From: Tetrapyrgos nigripes
Taxonomy: Eukaryota > Basidiomycota > Agaricomycetes > Agaricales > Campanellaceae
Assembly (NCBI GenBank): GCA_013368315.1
Contig: JAACJM010000004.1
Span: forward strand, 248,001-312,000
Length of the DNA: 64,000 nt
Direction of reading: 5' to 3'
In this document: positions 13,514 through 26,300 of the stretch, in pieces
Layout of the letters: every line of letters begins with the position of its first letter
Numbering within the stretch: the stretch's first letter is position 1
Translations under genes and position numbers: made by a program
Notes under the pieces: model-generated
The model's database searches: none
What the model saw: the letters and a program-made list of their open reading frames with translations, nothing else
Told to the model about the DNA's origin: nothing

Positions 13514-14061
13514 GTCTATAGATGATTTCTAGAGATCGCGAAGATCGGTAACAATTTTATAAAGAGGGATTGTCAAAGACATACCTAGAGAGTCGAATGT
13601 AGCGTAAAATTTTCTATGGAAACAGTAATTGGCAGACGAAAGGCTGACAAGGACAAAGAAACGCTCTAAATCTACGGTTGGCAAAAGTTGCCTGGGAGAG
13701 AGGAACGTGTGAGGCGTCAGCAACGACGACGACACAGGGAAATTTTGCAGACATACCTCTATTGGGAGAGCGAAGAAGGAAAGAAGGAAGTGAAAAAATA
13801 GCGCTGCTGTGTATCCTCTTTTTGTATCCTGGGAGTAGGGCTGTGGTCAATTCAAACTCCGCACTCTCGTGACAGCATCTAGCCTAATCCAGCTGACTGA
13901 CAGGCATCTTTTTCGCCCCTTCCGTCGTATGCGGGGTATAGATACCCCAGAACGTAATTGGACAGAGTTACCGCACTACTGTACTACAAACGTTGACAAC
14001 AAGGGAGGAATATCACACTCGATGAACATGCAAATTGTCTGTACGAGCTCTTTCCATTACC
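13514..14061 (-). promoter_or_regulatory. eEF3 promoter and leader with two probable 5' UTR introns
   Basis: This is the gap between the eEF3 start and the V-ATPase stop. Reading the minus strand, a GTATGT donor at about 13755 pairs with a CCCAG acceptor near 13691, and a GTATGT donor at about 13585 pairs with a CTCTAG acceptor near 13530. Leader introns are common in highly expressed fungal genes. A pyrimidine-rich stretch in the minus direction near 13770-13800 may mark the transcription start. All of this is inference from motifs. Confidence 0.4.
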
Positions 14062-17000
14062 CTACTCCTTCAAATCTGGATTTGCGAAAGTAAGAGGTGT
14101 GAAAGCCTAATTTGCAAGAGAAGGCAAAAAGATCAGCCAACACGTTGAGCAAGCATGTCATTCAGACTCACATAGCCTCCACCTTCATAATGTTTGCTGT
14201 TCGCCTCGACCCAGTGAAGACGGAGAGCATGCAAAAACGCCGATAAGCCCTGTACAAATGATGATCAACATCCACATGATGACGAATAAATGAGATGGAT
14301 ATGAAATGATCTCCAACAAAAAGGCATGGAACCGCGCTTTCGAGGAGCATCGGGGCCTGCACGCGTCGTCCAATTGAAAAAGAGGGGATCCCAAGGACCG
14401 CGGAGACAGGAGGATGGTAAAATAAAGACAACAAGACCTACCTCCATCAGACACAAGATGAATACAGTAAGCGCAAACCAGAGCACGCCCGCAATGACGA
14501 GACCAATCCATCCACCGACGGAGGTGGGTCCAAGGAAACTCTCCAGGGTCATGGTCCAGAGCACTTCGGATAATTGTGCATGGGCAAGTGAAAGAGCCCA
14601 GAGCCGGAGATATGACGCAGTGTGCGAGATGCAGCCTAGACAGAACTCGATGGTGTGGATAACCTGGTGGATAACAACCTCGCCGAAATCATGGCCCTCC
14701 TGTATCCTCAGTTAGCGAAATGTTCTAGTTCCGTCCGGAATCCGAGGCCGGCCAAGCAACGGTACGGATTATCCAAGGGAAAAAAAAAGTAAGACGCACA
14801 TGCTCTTCATCGGCAGCATCCTCCGCAATCGCACGCCCGTTTCCTTCTTCTTCACCCTCAAGTGCATCGTCACTGCTCTCCCGGGGCGCACTGTCTCCAT
14901 GTCCGATGCTAACGTAACCTTGTCCTTGGATCTTCTTCATTTCCTTCCAAGTAAAGTACGGCTTCGTGATCAACAGCCACGGCACACATACTGCGGCGAG
15001 CAGTAATAGAACCACCTGTACAAATGATTGACCAGCATAGAGTTTCTCTTCAGGGCTAATATTCCCCGGTGAAAGGAACATGTTGATGAGCATGTTCAAT
15101 AAGGAAGGAGGCTGTGTGGAGGCGTTGGACCAATCAATAGACCACTTGTAAAGGATACAGATCACAAGGTAGCCAAAGATGGACTGCAAAAAGATCATTT
15201 GCGGAATGAAGTTGGCGTAAATGTCGAGGGATCGCTTAAACTTGATGTGATTGGGCAGCTGAAGGCAGAGAGCGAATGTCATCTGGAAAACATGCAGTGT
15301 TAAGCTTCATCAAATTACCTGATGTGACAGACAAACGTACGTGAATAACACCCAAAACGATCGACATCTTCATCTTGTAAGAGTTCACAAAGACAAGGTT
15401 GTTGTCTGCACCATGCCAGCCTGGATCCAAACCGAAGGGGTACATGTGCCCGTTCGGTACACCAACAACCTTGTCTTTGTCTGTTTCAGGGAAGCTCCAC
15501 CCTGAGTGCCAGATATGAAGAGACTTGGAGAAGATATCATTGTACATGAGACCGGTGTATACCGAGAAGGCTCCCATAAGAAGAATAATGTAGCGCCCAC
15601 TGCACAGAGATGAGTTCTCCAGAGAGAAGAATGAACCCTGACACAACTCACTAGAAAAATTGACCCATGATCTAAGATACGTGAAGATTAGCATCAGATA
15701 AATGATAGCACATCATGCAGCACACCATGCACTCACTTCACCAAGGTCCACTCTAGCCAACTTACGCTCAGACAAAATCATGTACAGAGCAGCAGTAAAG
15801 ATGATGACTCCGTGTCCAATATCACCGAACATGACCGCAAACAAGAACGGGAAGGTAATGACAGCAAATAAACCAGGATTGACTTCTTGGTAAGTGGCGA
15901 TACCATAACTGTCCATGATGGTTTGGAAGCCTTCAGTGAACTTGTTGGTGCGGTTGAAGGTAGGAGGCGTCTTATGCGTACGCAGCTCATGAAGAAGGGG
16001 AGGGACACTGGTTCCAGATTCCTCCTGTGTAAAGGAGTCAATGAAAAATCTTGAAGGGAGAGTCATTGACTTACAGTCGCATGCCTCAGTGCCAACTGGA
16101 TCCTCGTGATGTCTCTGGTGGGCACCCAACCTTCTGCGATGAGGGTCTTACGCCTGACATCATAGTTGAAGAGGTTCAGCGTCTCGTAAACCATCTTCTC
16201 CTTCCTGACGACGTCTTGCCAGACCCGCAAGCTTTCTCCAATCTTGACAAGTTCGGCACGCCTGTTCGAGCCAGTGTTGTAGAGAACAGTCTGCAAATCC
16301 TCTAGACGAACAGAAACTTCACGTAAGGAGTCGGAACGCTTGTCTGCGTTGGCGTCGATAGGGTAGAGCGTTGCGCCCATTGATTCGGCAACCTTGCGAA
16401 TCTTGGCAAGCAGGGCATCGCCGTGTGCAAAGATGATGAAGACATTCTTGCGCGTTTCGGCACCAGTGACGGGGTCAACAAAGGGTTCCACGATGTCGGT
16501 GTGGTTCATGTACAGGTTACCACGAAGGACACGCCAGAGAACACGCTCGAAAGTAGGCAATCGAGCACGGTCAATAGTTCCTGCGACAAACCTAGGCGAG
16601 AATGAACTTTTATGCCGAGTGATGATGGGAAATGATAGCTTACTCTAAGTCAAACTGGACGCTACCAGAAGAGAACTGGTTCTCGCGATCATCATGCTGC
16701 AGAAGAGGAGCGGAACTATCGTCAAAGGAAGTACGAATGTCGGCTTGGTGTCCTTGAGCCTGTGAAGACTGCATCAAGAAAACAGCAGATACAACCGGGT
16801 CAACTTTACACACCCTGTCGAAAAACACAGCAGTCTCCCGCAACACATGACGAGCCTCGATGAGCTCCTTCGTCCGCTCACTCAGTTTCTGGTAACTATC
16901 ATTCATCTTGATGAGACGAGACTCGCGTTCTGCAAGAGTGACGTCCAATTCGTCCATCGTTTGAGCTGCACGAGGGCCAACTGTGATGAGCGGGGCCGAG

Positions 17001-17381
17001 TCATAGAGGGGTCGAATGGGTAAAACGTCCTTCTCCTGCTCAATCTGTGTAGAGAAGAAACGGACACGCCGAGCCATTTCATCAATGCGACGAATTTCTC
17101 CTACGAATGAGCGTTGAAAGGGGTTGACATTGGGATTAAGCTGATGATACGAGCTGAGTTGTCGTCACTTCTCAGAAACGAGAGAATCGACATACGTCTT
17201 TAAACTGAACATTTCCTAGCTCTCCAAGCTCGGCGACTGTATCGTGTGCAACTTCTGTGGGTACGAAAAGCTGCACCAGACTCATCTGCTCCGAACCTGT
17301 ATGACACGTAAATCAGCAAGAGAAGACGAATTGAACGCTGGAACTGGACATACGGAGCAGACTTGGATATTCGTCAGACAT
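14062..17381 (-). CDS. VPH1: V-type proton ATPase subunit a (Vo sector)
   Basis: A multi-exon gene of about 840 residues. The short first exon ([10 protein letters not shown]) joins [14 protein letters not shown], the conserved subunit-a N terminus. A cytosolic N-terminal half with coiled coil (for example [20 protein letters not shown]) is followed by about eight membrane segments, including [11 protein letters not shown] and [16 protein letters not shown]. The segment [20 protein letters not shown] contains the buried arginine needed for proton release. The last exon, 14106-14062, completes [12 protein letters not shown] before the TAG. Subunit a forms the proton half-channels of the vacuolar/Golgi ATPase. 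Fungi with one copy use it in both places; the window cannot say which organelle dominates. Confidence 0.95.
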
Positions 17382-17763
17382 TCTGACGGTCTGGTAGGAT
17401 ATGAAATGAGGAGCGTGAAGAAATTACTGCAAGAAAAGGAAAGTAAAGATGTATGACGGGATACAACGGAAAAGGTAAGAGCGTTGCGTTTGTTTGGCAA
17501 ACACTCGAGTGACAAACATTTCTGTCGCGTATACACCTCGTCCGCATCCAGTTTGCGCCTGTCGTCTAATATACCAGTGTATGGTCTGCTAACCACCACA
17601 AGGTACTCAGCCAATTTGCACTAAGTATAGAGCCTGCCGCAGACCTACGAATTCTGCGAATGCCGGACTGAGTATTAGGTAACTGTTGAATGACGTTTGG
17701 CTCGAGAAGAACACCACGCTCTTAGCTGATCTTTCAAAGATTTGACCTCTTCCTGCTCTGTAC
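17382..17763. promoter_or_regulatory. Divergent intergenic region, VPH1 / aldo-keto reductase
   Basis: These 382 bases lie between the two divergent start codons (VPH1 ATG at 17381 on minus, AKR ATG at 17764 on plus). Both promoters must be here. No clear TATA box or known factor site stands out. Confidence 0.5.
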
Positions 17764-19208
17764 ATGGTTACCAAAAGCATCAAACTAGGTGGTACCGCAT
17801 CCGACGTGGTCGTTGCCCGAGTTTCTGTGCGCTGGCTTCTTTTACAGTCCTCAAATATGCAGAAGTACTCATATTTTTCCAGCATGGATTGATGACTATG
17901 ACGTGAGGCTCATCTTCAATTGCACTGACATTTAACGTTGATCTGGTTTATTATACACTTCCTCACAGAATCCATGATGCCGTCCCCGACGAAATATGCT
18001 TTGAAGCTATTAAGGCTGGGATCGACGCCTTACCCCCTGGTGTCAAAGCTTTTTTGAACACTGGTTAGTATGTCTTTCCACTACGGAACCTTTCAATCTG
18101 ACCTGTCCCTCTTCTAGCTGATTTCTACGGTTCAGCCTGGAGTACCGGCAACTTGGAAATGCTTTCAAGATTCTTTGCCAAGTATCCAGACTACGTAGAC
18201 AGGGTATTTGTTTCCGTCAAAGGCGGTATGGTCGCAGCCACGCGCAGTCCAGATGGGTCGTAAGTCCAGACAATCCTTTCGCAGTATGAAGCTTCTCAAT
18301 AACTCGACCACGACAATTCCTTTCTGCAAAGCTACGAATACTTGAAACAGAGTGTGGAACGTTCTATCAATGCCCTCGGACCACTCAAGAAAATCGATCT
18401 GTTTCAGCCAGCTCGTGTGGACGTAAAAGTCGGGATCGAGAAGATAATGGAAACCCTCGTGAGCTTGCAGAAGGAAGGCAAATTCGATCATATAGGTCTT
18501 TCTGAATGCAATGCCAATACGCTTAAGAAAGCGCACTCCGTCAGTAAACCAACCTCCTAGAATATTCTTGAAGTCTTATTTTCGTAATTTCAGATATACC
18601 CTGTTAGTGTAGTCGAAATCGAGATCAGCCCATTTGAGTGCGGGGAACAACAGGAAATGATTATAGCTGCAGCTACCGAGTTAAACATCACTATCGCTGC
18701 ATACTCGTGAGTTACTCTCTTCTTCTCCTGATCTTATCTTTATGTATTTCCTACATATATAGGCCTCTCGGTCACGGTTTTCTTACTGGTCAATTCAAGA
18801 AACCTGAGGATATCCAAGGTGAGCAGATTGCTCTCCAAGCACTTGCAAGCGCACCGACAGTATCACTATCATCTCACAGCCGGCGACTTTCGCAGCCAGA
18901 TGACCCGTTTCAAAGATGAGCACTTCCGCAACAACGTACTCCTGGTCAACGCCCTTGAAGACATCGCCCAGAAGAAAGGCGTCACCCTTGCTCAACTTTG
19001 TATTGCTTGGGTAGCTACTACTGGTCCTACTGTGATTCCACTCCCCGGATCCTCCAAGGCGTCTAGGACACTGGAAAATCTCGAAGCTGGTGAGATCTTC
19101 TTGACTGAAGATGAGCTCGCAGCAATCGACGAGGCGAGGAGGAAGTACAAGATCACAGGGGATAGATATTGGGGCGCTTCAGACAAGGAAGCGCATTTGT
19201 GGAACTGA
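17764..19208 (+). CDS. Aldo/keto reductase (pyridoxal-reductase-like)
   Basis: Several small exons at the 5' end (MVTKSIKLGGTASDVVVARVS, then HGLMTMT, then IHDAVPDE...) are followed by longer ones; the stop is at 19206-19208, giving about 340 residues. AKR hallmarks are present: NTADFYGSAW supplies the catalytic Asp and Tyr, and VFVSVKGG the Lys. The strand DLFQPARVD replaces the usual His-containing block, as in fungal pyridoxal reductase-like AKRs. PLGHGFLTGQF and the cofactor-phosphate region TVIPLPGSSKASRTLENL follow. Expected activity is NADPH-dependent aldehyde reduction; pyridoxal as substrate is only suggested by the family. The gene is tail-to-tail with nitrate reductase, about 80 bases apart. 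Confidence 0.85.
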
Positions 19209-19288
19209 AGTAGAAAGGGGACACTAATAAGTAAGTGAAAGTGTGTTTATAGCTATTGTGAAAGAAAATATTATCTGCGGCTGGTACC

Positions 19289-22200
19289 TCAAAAGACAAC
19301 TAAGGCAGATCCTACATCCCACCCAATCTTCTGCAAACAAGGCTTCAAGGTCTTACTGATCATCGCATCCGGCCCACAAGCAAGGATAATCCCATTCGTC
19401 GAGGGAGCTGGTAAATGCTTCCTCAACATAATTTCGTCAATCTTCCCTTTCCCATATCCCCAATCCTTCGAGATCCCAGCAACCGTGCTCAGCGTGTGGA
19501 ACAACCTAAACTGCTTCGGAGCTTGCTCAAGGAATGATTCCAACTGCTGCCTACACAGGATATCCTCTTCCGTCCGGTTAGCATAGATGAGCCAGACACA
19601 AATCTCGGCGCCTGCACTGAGTCCGTTTAGGACTGAGGTCAGGACTTGCAGAATCGGCGTTATACCTTGGTTCAAGTTTGTGAGCAACCCGACAGCTTCG
19701 TGATAGACAGAATGACGTACCGCTCCCTCCGCAAACCATCCCTATTTCCTTTACTGGCCGACTGACACCTTTGTACATTGCGGTGGCCTTTCCATCCCAA
19801 ACAAACGACCCGAAAGGCCCTTTGACCTCAATGTCATCTCCTACTACAAGGCCGTAAAAGCACATCGTCATCTTGCCTCCTTTGGGGAACTGCGGCGATG
19901 GGAAGTAAACCCTTTGGAATCCATCGTCAGTGTGTTATCCCAGTCAATATGAGAAACATACTTGATCAAAAATGTGATTCTGCCCTTTTCATCAGACCTG
20001 GAAATGGGAGTGTATGCACGCTGAACCATTTCGCCAGTCTGCTTGCTTTTCAGGCGTAAAAAGACGTGTTGCCCCACTGGCAGTCCCAGGGTTTGGTCGG
20101 AATGCTCAAGGCCAAAATGAAAGGTGAAGGAGTTGTAGTTCGATTGTACAATATCAGTGAGCTTCAGTTTCTTCCATTGCTTCGGGTTCAAGAAAGGTGT
20201 TGATGGATCGTCTGAAGTTGACTTGGATGTTTCACTGCTAGTGGTCTTCTTGGAAGCTGATGGTAGACTTCCAATATGGTACTGGCGTAGTTTCTCTTTA
20301 GCGTCAATGGAATGTATAGCCTGGAGTGGATTGTCAGTCCGTGGCCAGAGATTCGATTACAGCGACCTACCATGAAGTCATCCGTTGCATCCTCCCCTCG
20401 CACAAGCAAAATTGAATCTTCTCCACCAGGATGCTCACTCAAATATTCGGAAGCATCGTACACTTCTCCAGATATCTGCAAACGACCTTCAGCCCGAGCT
20501 CGTCGTCGATAGTAGGACTGCAACACGTACACTGAACCAACATTTCTCTTTAGCATGCTCTTCAAACTCTTCCAGACTGATTTGCCTATCCACTCCTGGT
20601 TTCGTCCATTTGACTGTTGGTGTAGGAGTAGCTGCGGCAGTGCCTTCGGTTGAAGGTTTTTCTACTTTAGCTCCCGCAGAATCAAATATCGGCCGAAGCA
20701 CGTCAAGAGATTCGTCCTTTAAGCGCTAAAAGAAAGTGATTCATTATTCATTTCCAGCCGCACTTCATGCTTATTTACCTCCATCCATCCTTTACTTGTG
20801 ACCCCAACTGGAGCAGGGTGCTCGAAGCGTAAGACTGCACATCCAGTATCGTCCTTGCATTTGACAATGGCTACTCGGAACCACCTGCAGGTCGTGAGTC
20901 AGCTGCTAGTTTAAGTGTCTCAGACGAAAGTCAGCGCTTACCAATTGTTGATCATAGATGTAGCATTGGTGTACATATCCCTAGGTTGCATGTTCCCACT
21001 TTCATCCATTGCACGCAAGGTAAGGCAGCTCGCTTCCGTGAGGTCCTGTACTGGAACGTTGAAGCTCCAGAAACACCAACAGCTAAATGATAGATCGTCA
21101 GGGAAGGTAACTCGGGAACCCGCTGGCTACGTACAAGCATGTATCGCGTTCAGTAAGATCTAGCACCCCATAAGTATCGTCCGAATGCACTATATCTCTG
21201 TAGCTGTCTTCAGGGTAGACACTAGAGCAGAAGTCAGTGGGAGACCTGTTCTCTTTCGGAAAATGTCGTACTTACATCTCAGACAACTTCCACGTCCTCC
21301 CATCATCCAAAGACACCTCAACCCGCGTAATTCGTCGTCCACCACCACTATACGCATAGCCTCTGAGTTCATAGATAGCATCCAGAGATATCACTCTCAG
21401 CTCTTCTCCGTGAGCAGGTTTTGCAATAGCACTAAGGTGTAGAAATGAGTGGAAACGCTTGATCATTTTGGGGACACGCTACCCACCTATTGACGTTCAA
21501 CTCGCTGAAATGACGGCGATATAAGTGACAGAAGGATCATATGCAACGACGACTTACTTGATCAGGTATCTCGAGTCGTACCACCATTGCTTCTCAGCTC
21601 GGGCTTGTTCAGGCGATAGCTGTATCGGTAGAATCCTGTTGTCCTGTCAGGGGGCACATCAATAATATCAGCGGATGGATGGAATTGGTTTGTTGAAAGC
21701 GCATACAAAGTAATGCAACTGGTTGAACGGAAAGCATGCACTTGAGTATCTTCGTTAGTCAAGATAATCGGTAGTCACTACTAACGTGATGCTGACTCTC
21801 AGAAACTGAGACTTCGATACTTTTGAGCCACTGCAAAGGGAATCATACCATCGTCAACAATACTTTCAAACGATGCAGCCAGGTGGACTCACTTTGACGG
21901 ATCGGCCACCGATCTGACCTGGTATAATGATTCTCACTGGGAAGCCATGGTCGGGCTCCAGTGGAAGACCATTCATGGCCCACGCTAGAAAGGTTTGACT
22001 TGTCAATATGTGCATGACGACGGGAGACTGAAGGTCGTTACACACCTATAAGCATGCCTTTTTCTTTGCTAGAGGCCCAGCTATAGCGTTCGGAAGTGCC
22101 ATAGGGTCCGTTAGGAAGTGAGTCCCCGCCTTCGAAAATAACATGCTTGGCACGACGACGGTCAGCACCCACATATGAAAGGACGTCGGCGAGGTAAACA

Positions 22201-22839
22201 CCAGTCCAGAGCGCAGTCGAGACTAGGAAGGCGATGCGTCAGTACTTTCCTTCAAACCCGGGTACTTGAATAAGACAATTACCACCAGCAGATCCCCAAT
22301 TAAAACCGAGACTCTTTCTGACAACGTTCTGCTCCTTCCTCCTATTTCCTGCACACACCAGCGTCACAGGAAGGGTAACTACGGTGAAAAGTCTCCTGAG
22401 ATCAGTAATAGAGAGTGCAACTTCCTCTTTGACGAGTCCATGTATGCGTATCTTCCAATTATCTGCCACATCCTTGAGAACATGAGGGACTGCGCCATGG
22501 TTCCTGACAAAATGAAGGTGCGCTGGTGTGAGGAAACCCTAGGTGTTTAGAGAGTCAGATAAAGGAAGGATGTCATGAACAAAATGCACTAACGGCGTTG
22601 TAGAGGGAAGTAAGAGGAGCTTCGCAATTGAAAGGATGTTTCCCAGTTAAGCGAATGAGTTCTGCATTGCGTTTGACCCAAGAATCTGGTGTTTGTGAAT
22701 CCTGTACATTTATATGAGATATCTAGTTGGCGAGGTCCGCTACTTTTCGAGCAGGACGCACCGCGGACGCGACTTTAGTGGGAGTGACGTTTTTTGGGAG
22801 AGAGGGAAGGCAATCAGGCAGGGCAGGAGACTCATCCAT
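19289..22839 (-). CDS. niaD: Assimilatory nitrate reductase [NAD(P)H]
   Basis: A heavily intron-split gene running from ATG 22839 ([15 protein letters not shown]) to TGA 19289. Domains in order: the sulfite-oxidase-fold molybdopterin domain, with the Mo-ligating cysteine in [14 protein letters not shown] and GFNWGSAGG; the dimerisation domain; a cytochrome b5 domain with heme motif [10 protein letters not shown]; and an FAD-binding reductase domain with RAYTPIS. The NAD(P)H domain ([16 protein letters not shown]) closes the protein. It reduces nitrate to nitrite in the cytosol. Gene order, niaD beside niiA and a nitrate transporter, is the standard fungal assimilation cluster. GATA-like sites upstream (22936-23027) suit nitrogen-metabolite control. 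Individual exon ends are approximate. Confidence 0.95.
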
Positions 22840-22935
22840 GGTTGAGAGAATGATTCTCCCTCAGACTTTTCAATGCTAATTCAGTCTTTGCTGGATGCCA
22901 GGATATAATAGTAATTACCGTAGGAAGGAGGCTTG

Positions 22936-23027
22936 CTTATCTTTAGCCTCCACGGTCCAATTTGTCTATTCATAATTTATAATCTCACGACCCACCCCAG
23001 ACCGTTTTGCCGCTTGAGTAAGATAAG
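22936..23027 (-). promoter_or_regulatory. GATA-factor-like sites upstream of niaD
   Basis: CTTATC at 22936-22941 and GATAAG at 23022-23027 lie in opposite orientations, about 100 and 185 bases upstream of the niaD ATG. GATAAG is the binding core of AreA/NIT2-type nitrogen GATA activators. Placement before a nitrate reductase gene makes function plausible, but such 6-mers also occur by chance. Confidence 0.45.
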
Positions 23028-23350
23028 GAAAGAACAAATTGCGATCTGAGACTGGTGTTATCTCAAAGTATGAGAACACAAGGACTGGACCTGGACAATG
23101 AAAATCAGATTTTCGGTCCAAGCAGGTCGTTCTTGAGTTATTTTCATCAAGAGGGGATCCTTGGAACAGAATAACTGCTGCATAGATAGATAGCATTGTG
23201 AGAGGACGTCCGTAAGGAATGCATCCGTAGAGCAGGGAATGACGACGTTGATACGATGAGCACGGTGGCGGAAAGTAATTTGTTATCGTGGGAACTTTGA
23301 CCATCGTACTGCTATACACTCGCACAACATACTTTATACAAGTTGTTTCT

Positions 23351-26300
23351 CTACCATTCCAGCTTACCACCTGAGCAACCTCCCTCCGAAGGACCTACAA
23401 TCTCGATCGCCTCTGCTCCATTCTCCAAAGTCTTCGCTGTAGCCTGCTTGACCATCCACTTGCTCGTCCCAATGATTGGATCCAAGTCTGACTCGTCTGG
23501 AAGAAGTAGAAAAATTCCACCATCTTCCTCCTTCACGTCGAAGGTCAAGATACTATACGCGTCATCGTTCAAGCAAGTGCCGGTGGTCAATCCAAAGTTT
23601 TTCTTGTGCATGGGACCTGTAAATGAAGTGATGAGCTGCGCGGTACTTGCAACGCATTTAAAGGGGTCAATAGCTTACATGAAACGTAGAGTTCACCGCT
23701 CTTAGGATCATCCCCAACAATACCATGTTCAAGAATGAAGGCCCTTTTATGGGGACACATCTATCAGGTGCAGTGTTAGAGACAGCGCGAGCTGCAGAAC
23801 AGTAGTAGCAGCACCTGCTGAGTAGCATAATAGCCCTTCTGTGGCACATGGAATATCGCGAGTTGGCTGTCACCATATTTGACAGCAACCGACCTGTGAG
23901 TAGCCCAGTCGGTGAAAACATCCATTCTCCGGAAGAAAACACATACGATACGCCAGCTTCACTAGGAGAGAGATCTTCGACACTGGCCATCCTCTGCCAT
24001 TTCCAAAGGCTCTTGGGGTTGTTAATGCTCTCTGTCTTCAGAGCAACAGGCGGGAACGCCTTGGCCCAGTCCGCGGGTCTATGATGACCACGTTCCTCAA
24101 TCAACTCAATCTGATCTCGACGTTCATCCTGGTTCACAAGTATCAGCTTCTGCCCGCGTATGATACGTCGTAAACACTCACAGTATTCGCAAACTGTTTG
24201 AAGCGTTTGAGTCCTTCGGTATCATCTAGGATGGCTTTCCATTCGTCGAAATATGATCCTGCCAATGCGTTCATATCTGCCTCAAGTTCTGCACAGATAC
24301 CGAGTTCATCGTCGATGATAACCTTCCGAAGCTTCTCAATCCCTCCATCCATGTCCTCTAGCCACCGGGCAGTGCGCATGAGTTTGTCTGCTGTGCGGAT
24401 GTAATACATTATGAATCTGTCAAGTATCTTTACTACTTTGGAGGGAGGAACATCGGATGCAAGCAGGGTTGCATGTCGTGGATTGGCTCCTCCATTGCCG
24501 CAGACGTAAACTAGAACATGGTGTGAGTTTCCTCGGAGGTACAGAACAAGTCAACGACGTACCATTCCAGCCCTTATCCGTGGCAATCAGTCCGAAATCC
24601 TATAAATAGATGGGTCGTAAGGCCTTCAAGGTAACGCAGACAACACACCTTGCCTTGAGCTTCAGCACATTCTCTTACACACCCACTGACTCCTCCTTTA
24701 AACTTGTGAGGGGCACGAATTCCCTTGTATCGTTCCTCGAGTCGAATGGCCACTGAGCAGGTAAGTAAAACGAAAAAAACAGGCTCAAAAATACACTCAC
24801 TCCCTACGGAGTCTCCGATTCCGTATCTACACCTGTAGAATGAGAATTGAGCTATCAGTCACTTCCGTATTTACCCCGAGCACTCACCAATTAGTCCCTA
24901 CACAAGACTTCACAGTACGTAGCGCCTTCCCTGCAGACAAATATAGAATGTCAAAGATAGTCCAGGCTTTTCTTGGTCTTCTCATACCATATGCATGGCC
25001 ACTCTCGAATCCTGCTTCGATGAGTTCACTCCAAATTGCAGGGAGGTCGGGTCTCTGAGCTCCAAACAAGTCGATACGTTGTCCACCAGTAATTTTCGTG
25101 TACAAGCCGTCTGCAAGAATATCAGTAAACACAGGCTGCTTACTCAGAAGGATACATCCATACACTTCTTCGCTACCGTGCCCAAAACGATCAACTTCTC
25201 GGGAGTAATTTCTCCCGCAGCCACACGGGGTACAACAGAGAATGTTCCTGGAACGAAGCCAAAGAAGTTGTCAGTCTTCTCTTCTCAGCCAAAAACAACA
25301 AGGATTTTTCTTGCCATTTCGCTGTATATTTCCCAGGAACTTGTCATTCGTATCCTGGAGTTGATTAAGAGAGATATTCATCACAGGCTCGTTCCACAAC
25401 GATGCGAGGATGCTCGCTACGGCAGGTTTGCAAGTTTCGCAACCGATGCCTTGACCAATACCAGCAACGGCAAGCACCTCGTCGAAAGTCTTCAGCTTCT
25501 TGATTCGGACAATGTCGAAAACGTCTCTTCGTGGGCGAGGGAAATGCGGACAGAGATTGTTGGATAGAGAATGACCTGCTTTCTTCATCTCCGCTTTGAG
25601 TATGTTCGTCACAAGGGGAATGCATCCTCCGCAACCTGTACCAGCTTTTGTGCTTTTCTTGATAGTATCGAGTGTCACATTTCCGTCTTTGGACTGGCGC
25701 ACACAGGCTGTAATAGCGCCTTTTGAGACGTTCTATAAGTGTTTGAATGAGTATGTAAAGCGGAATGAGATGGAAAGGTCACGTACATGACAACTGCAGA
25801 TTGTAGTATCATCGTCTAAATCGGCGCCGTCATCCTCGCCTTTCCCTTGACTGGCACCGAGAATGAATTGAGAAGGAGGGACGTCCAGAGATTTCTGCTT
25901 GCAGAGTTAGCTAGGGTCTTCATCTGTGGGGTGTGTGTACCTTCTTCTTGACGAGAGCTACTAGCTTGACATAATCCGAAGTATCACCAACCATCATCCC
26001 GCCGATGAGGTGTTTGCCATCTGAGCTGAATATGTATCTTCAAGCACATCCTTCAGCAGGGTGCTTATACGAACTTTGAGCACTCACTTCTTGTACACGC
26101 CGGCAAAGGGATCACGATAGGTAACGGTTTCATACTGAGCATTTGCAGAGGTCGTGACCGTTCCTTCACGAAGATGTCGCTTCTTAGGCGCAGATGCATC
26201 ACTCTTCTTCTCACCGGGAGAGGCCTGTGCCTCTGCAGACACCGTTGGCCAGACCGATTCCTTCGGTGAGCTCGAAGGTTTCGAGCGTAACGCTGGAAGG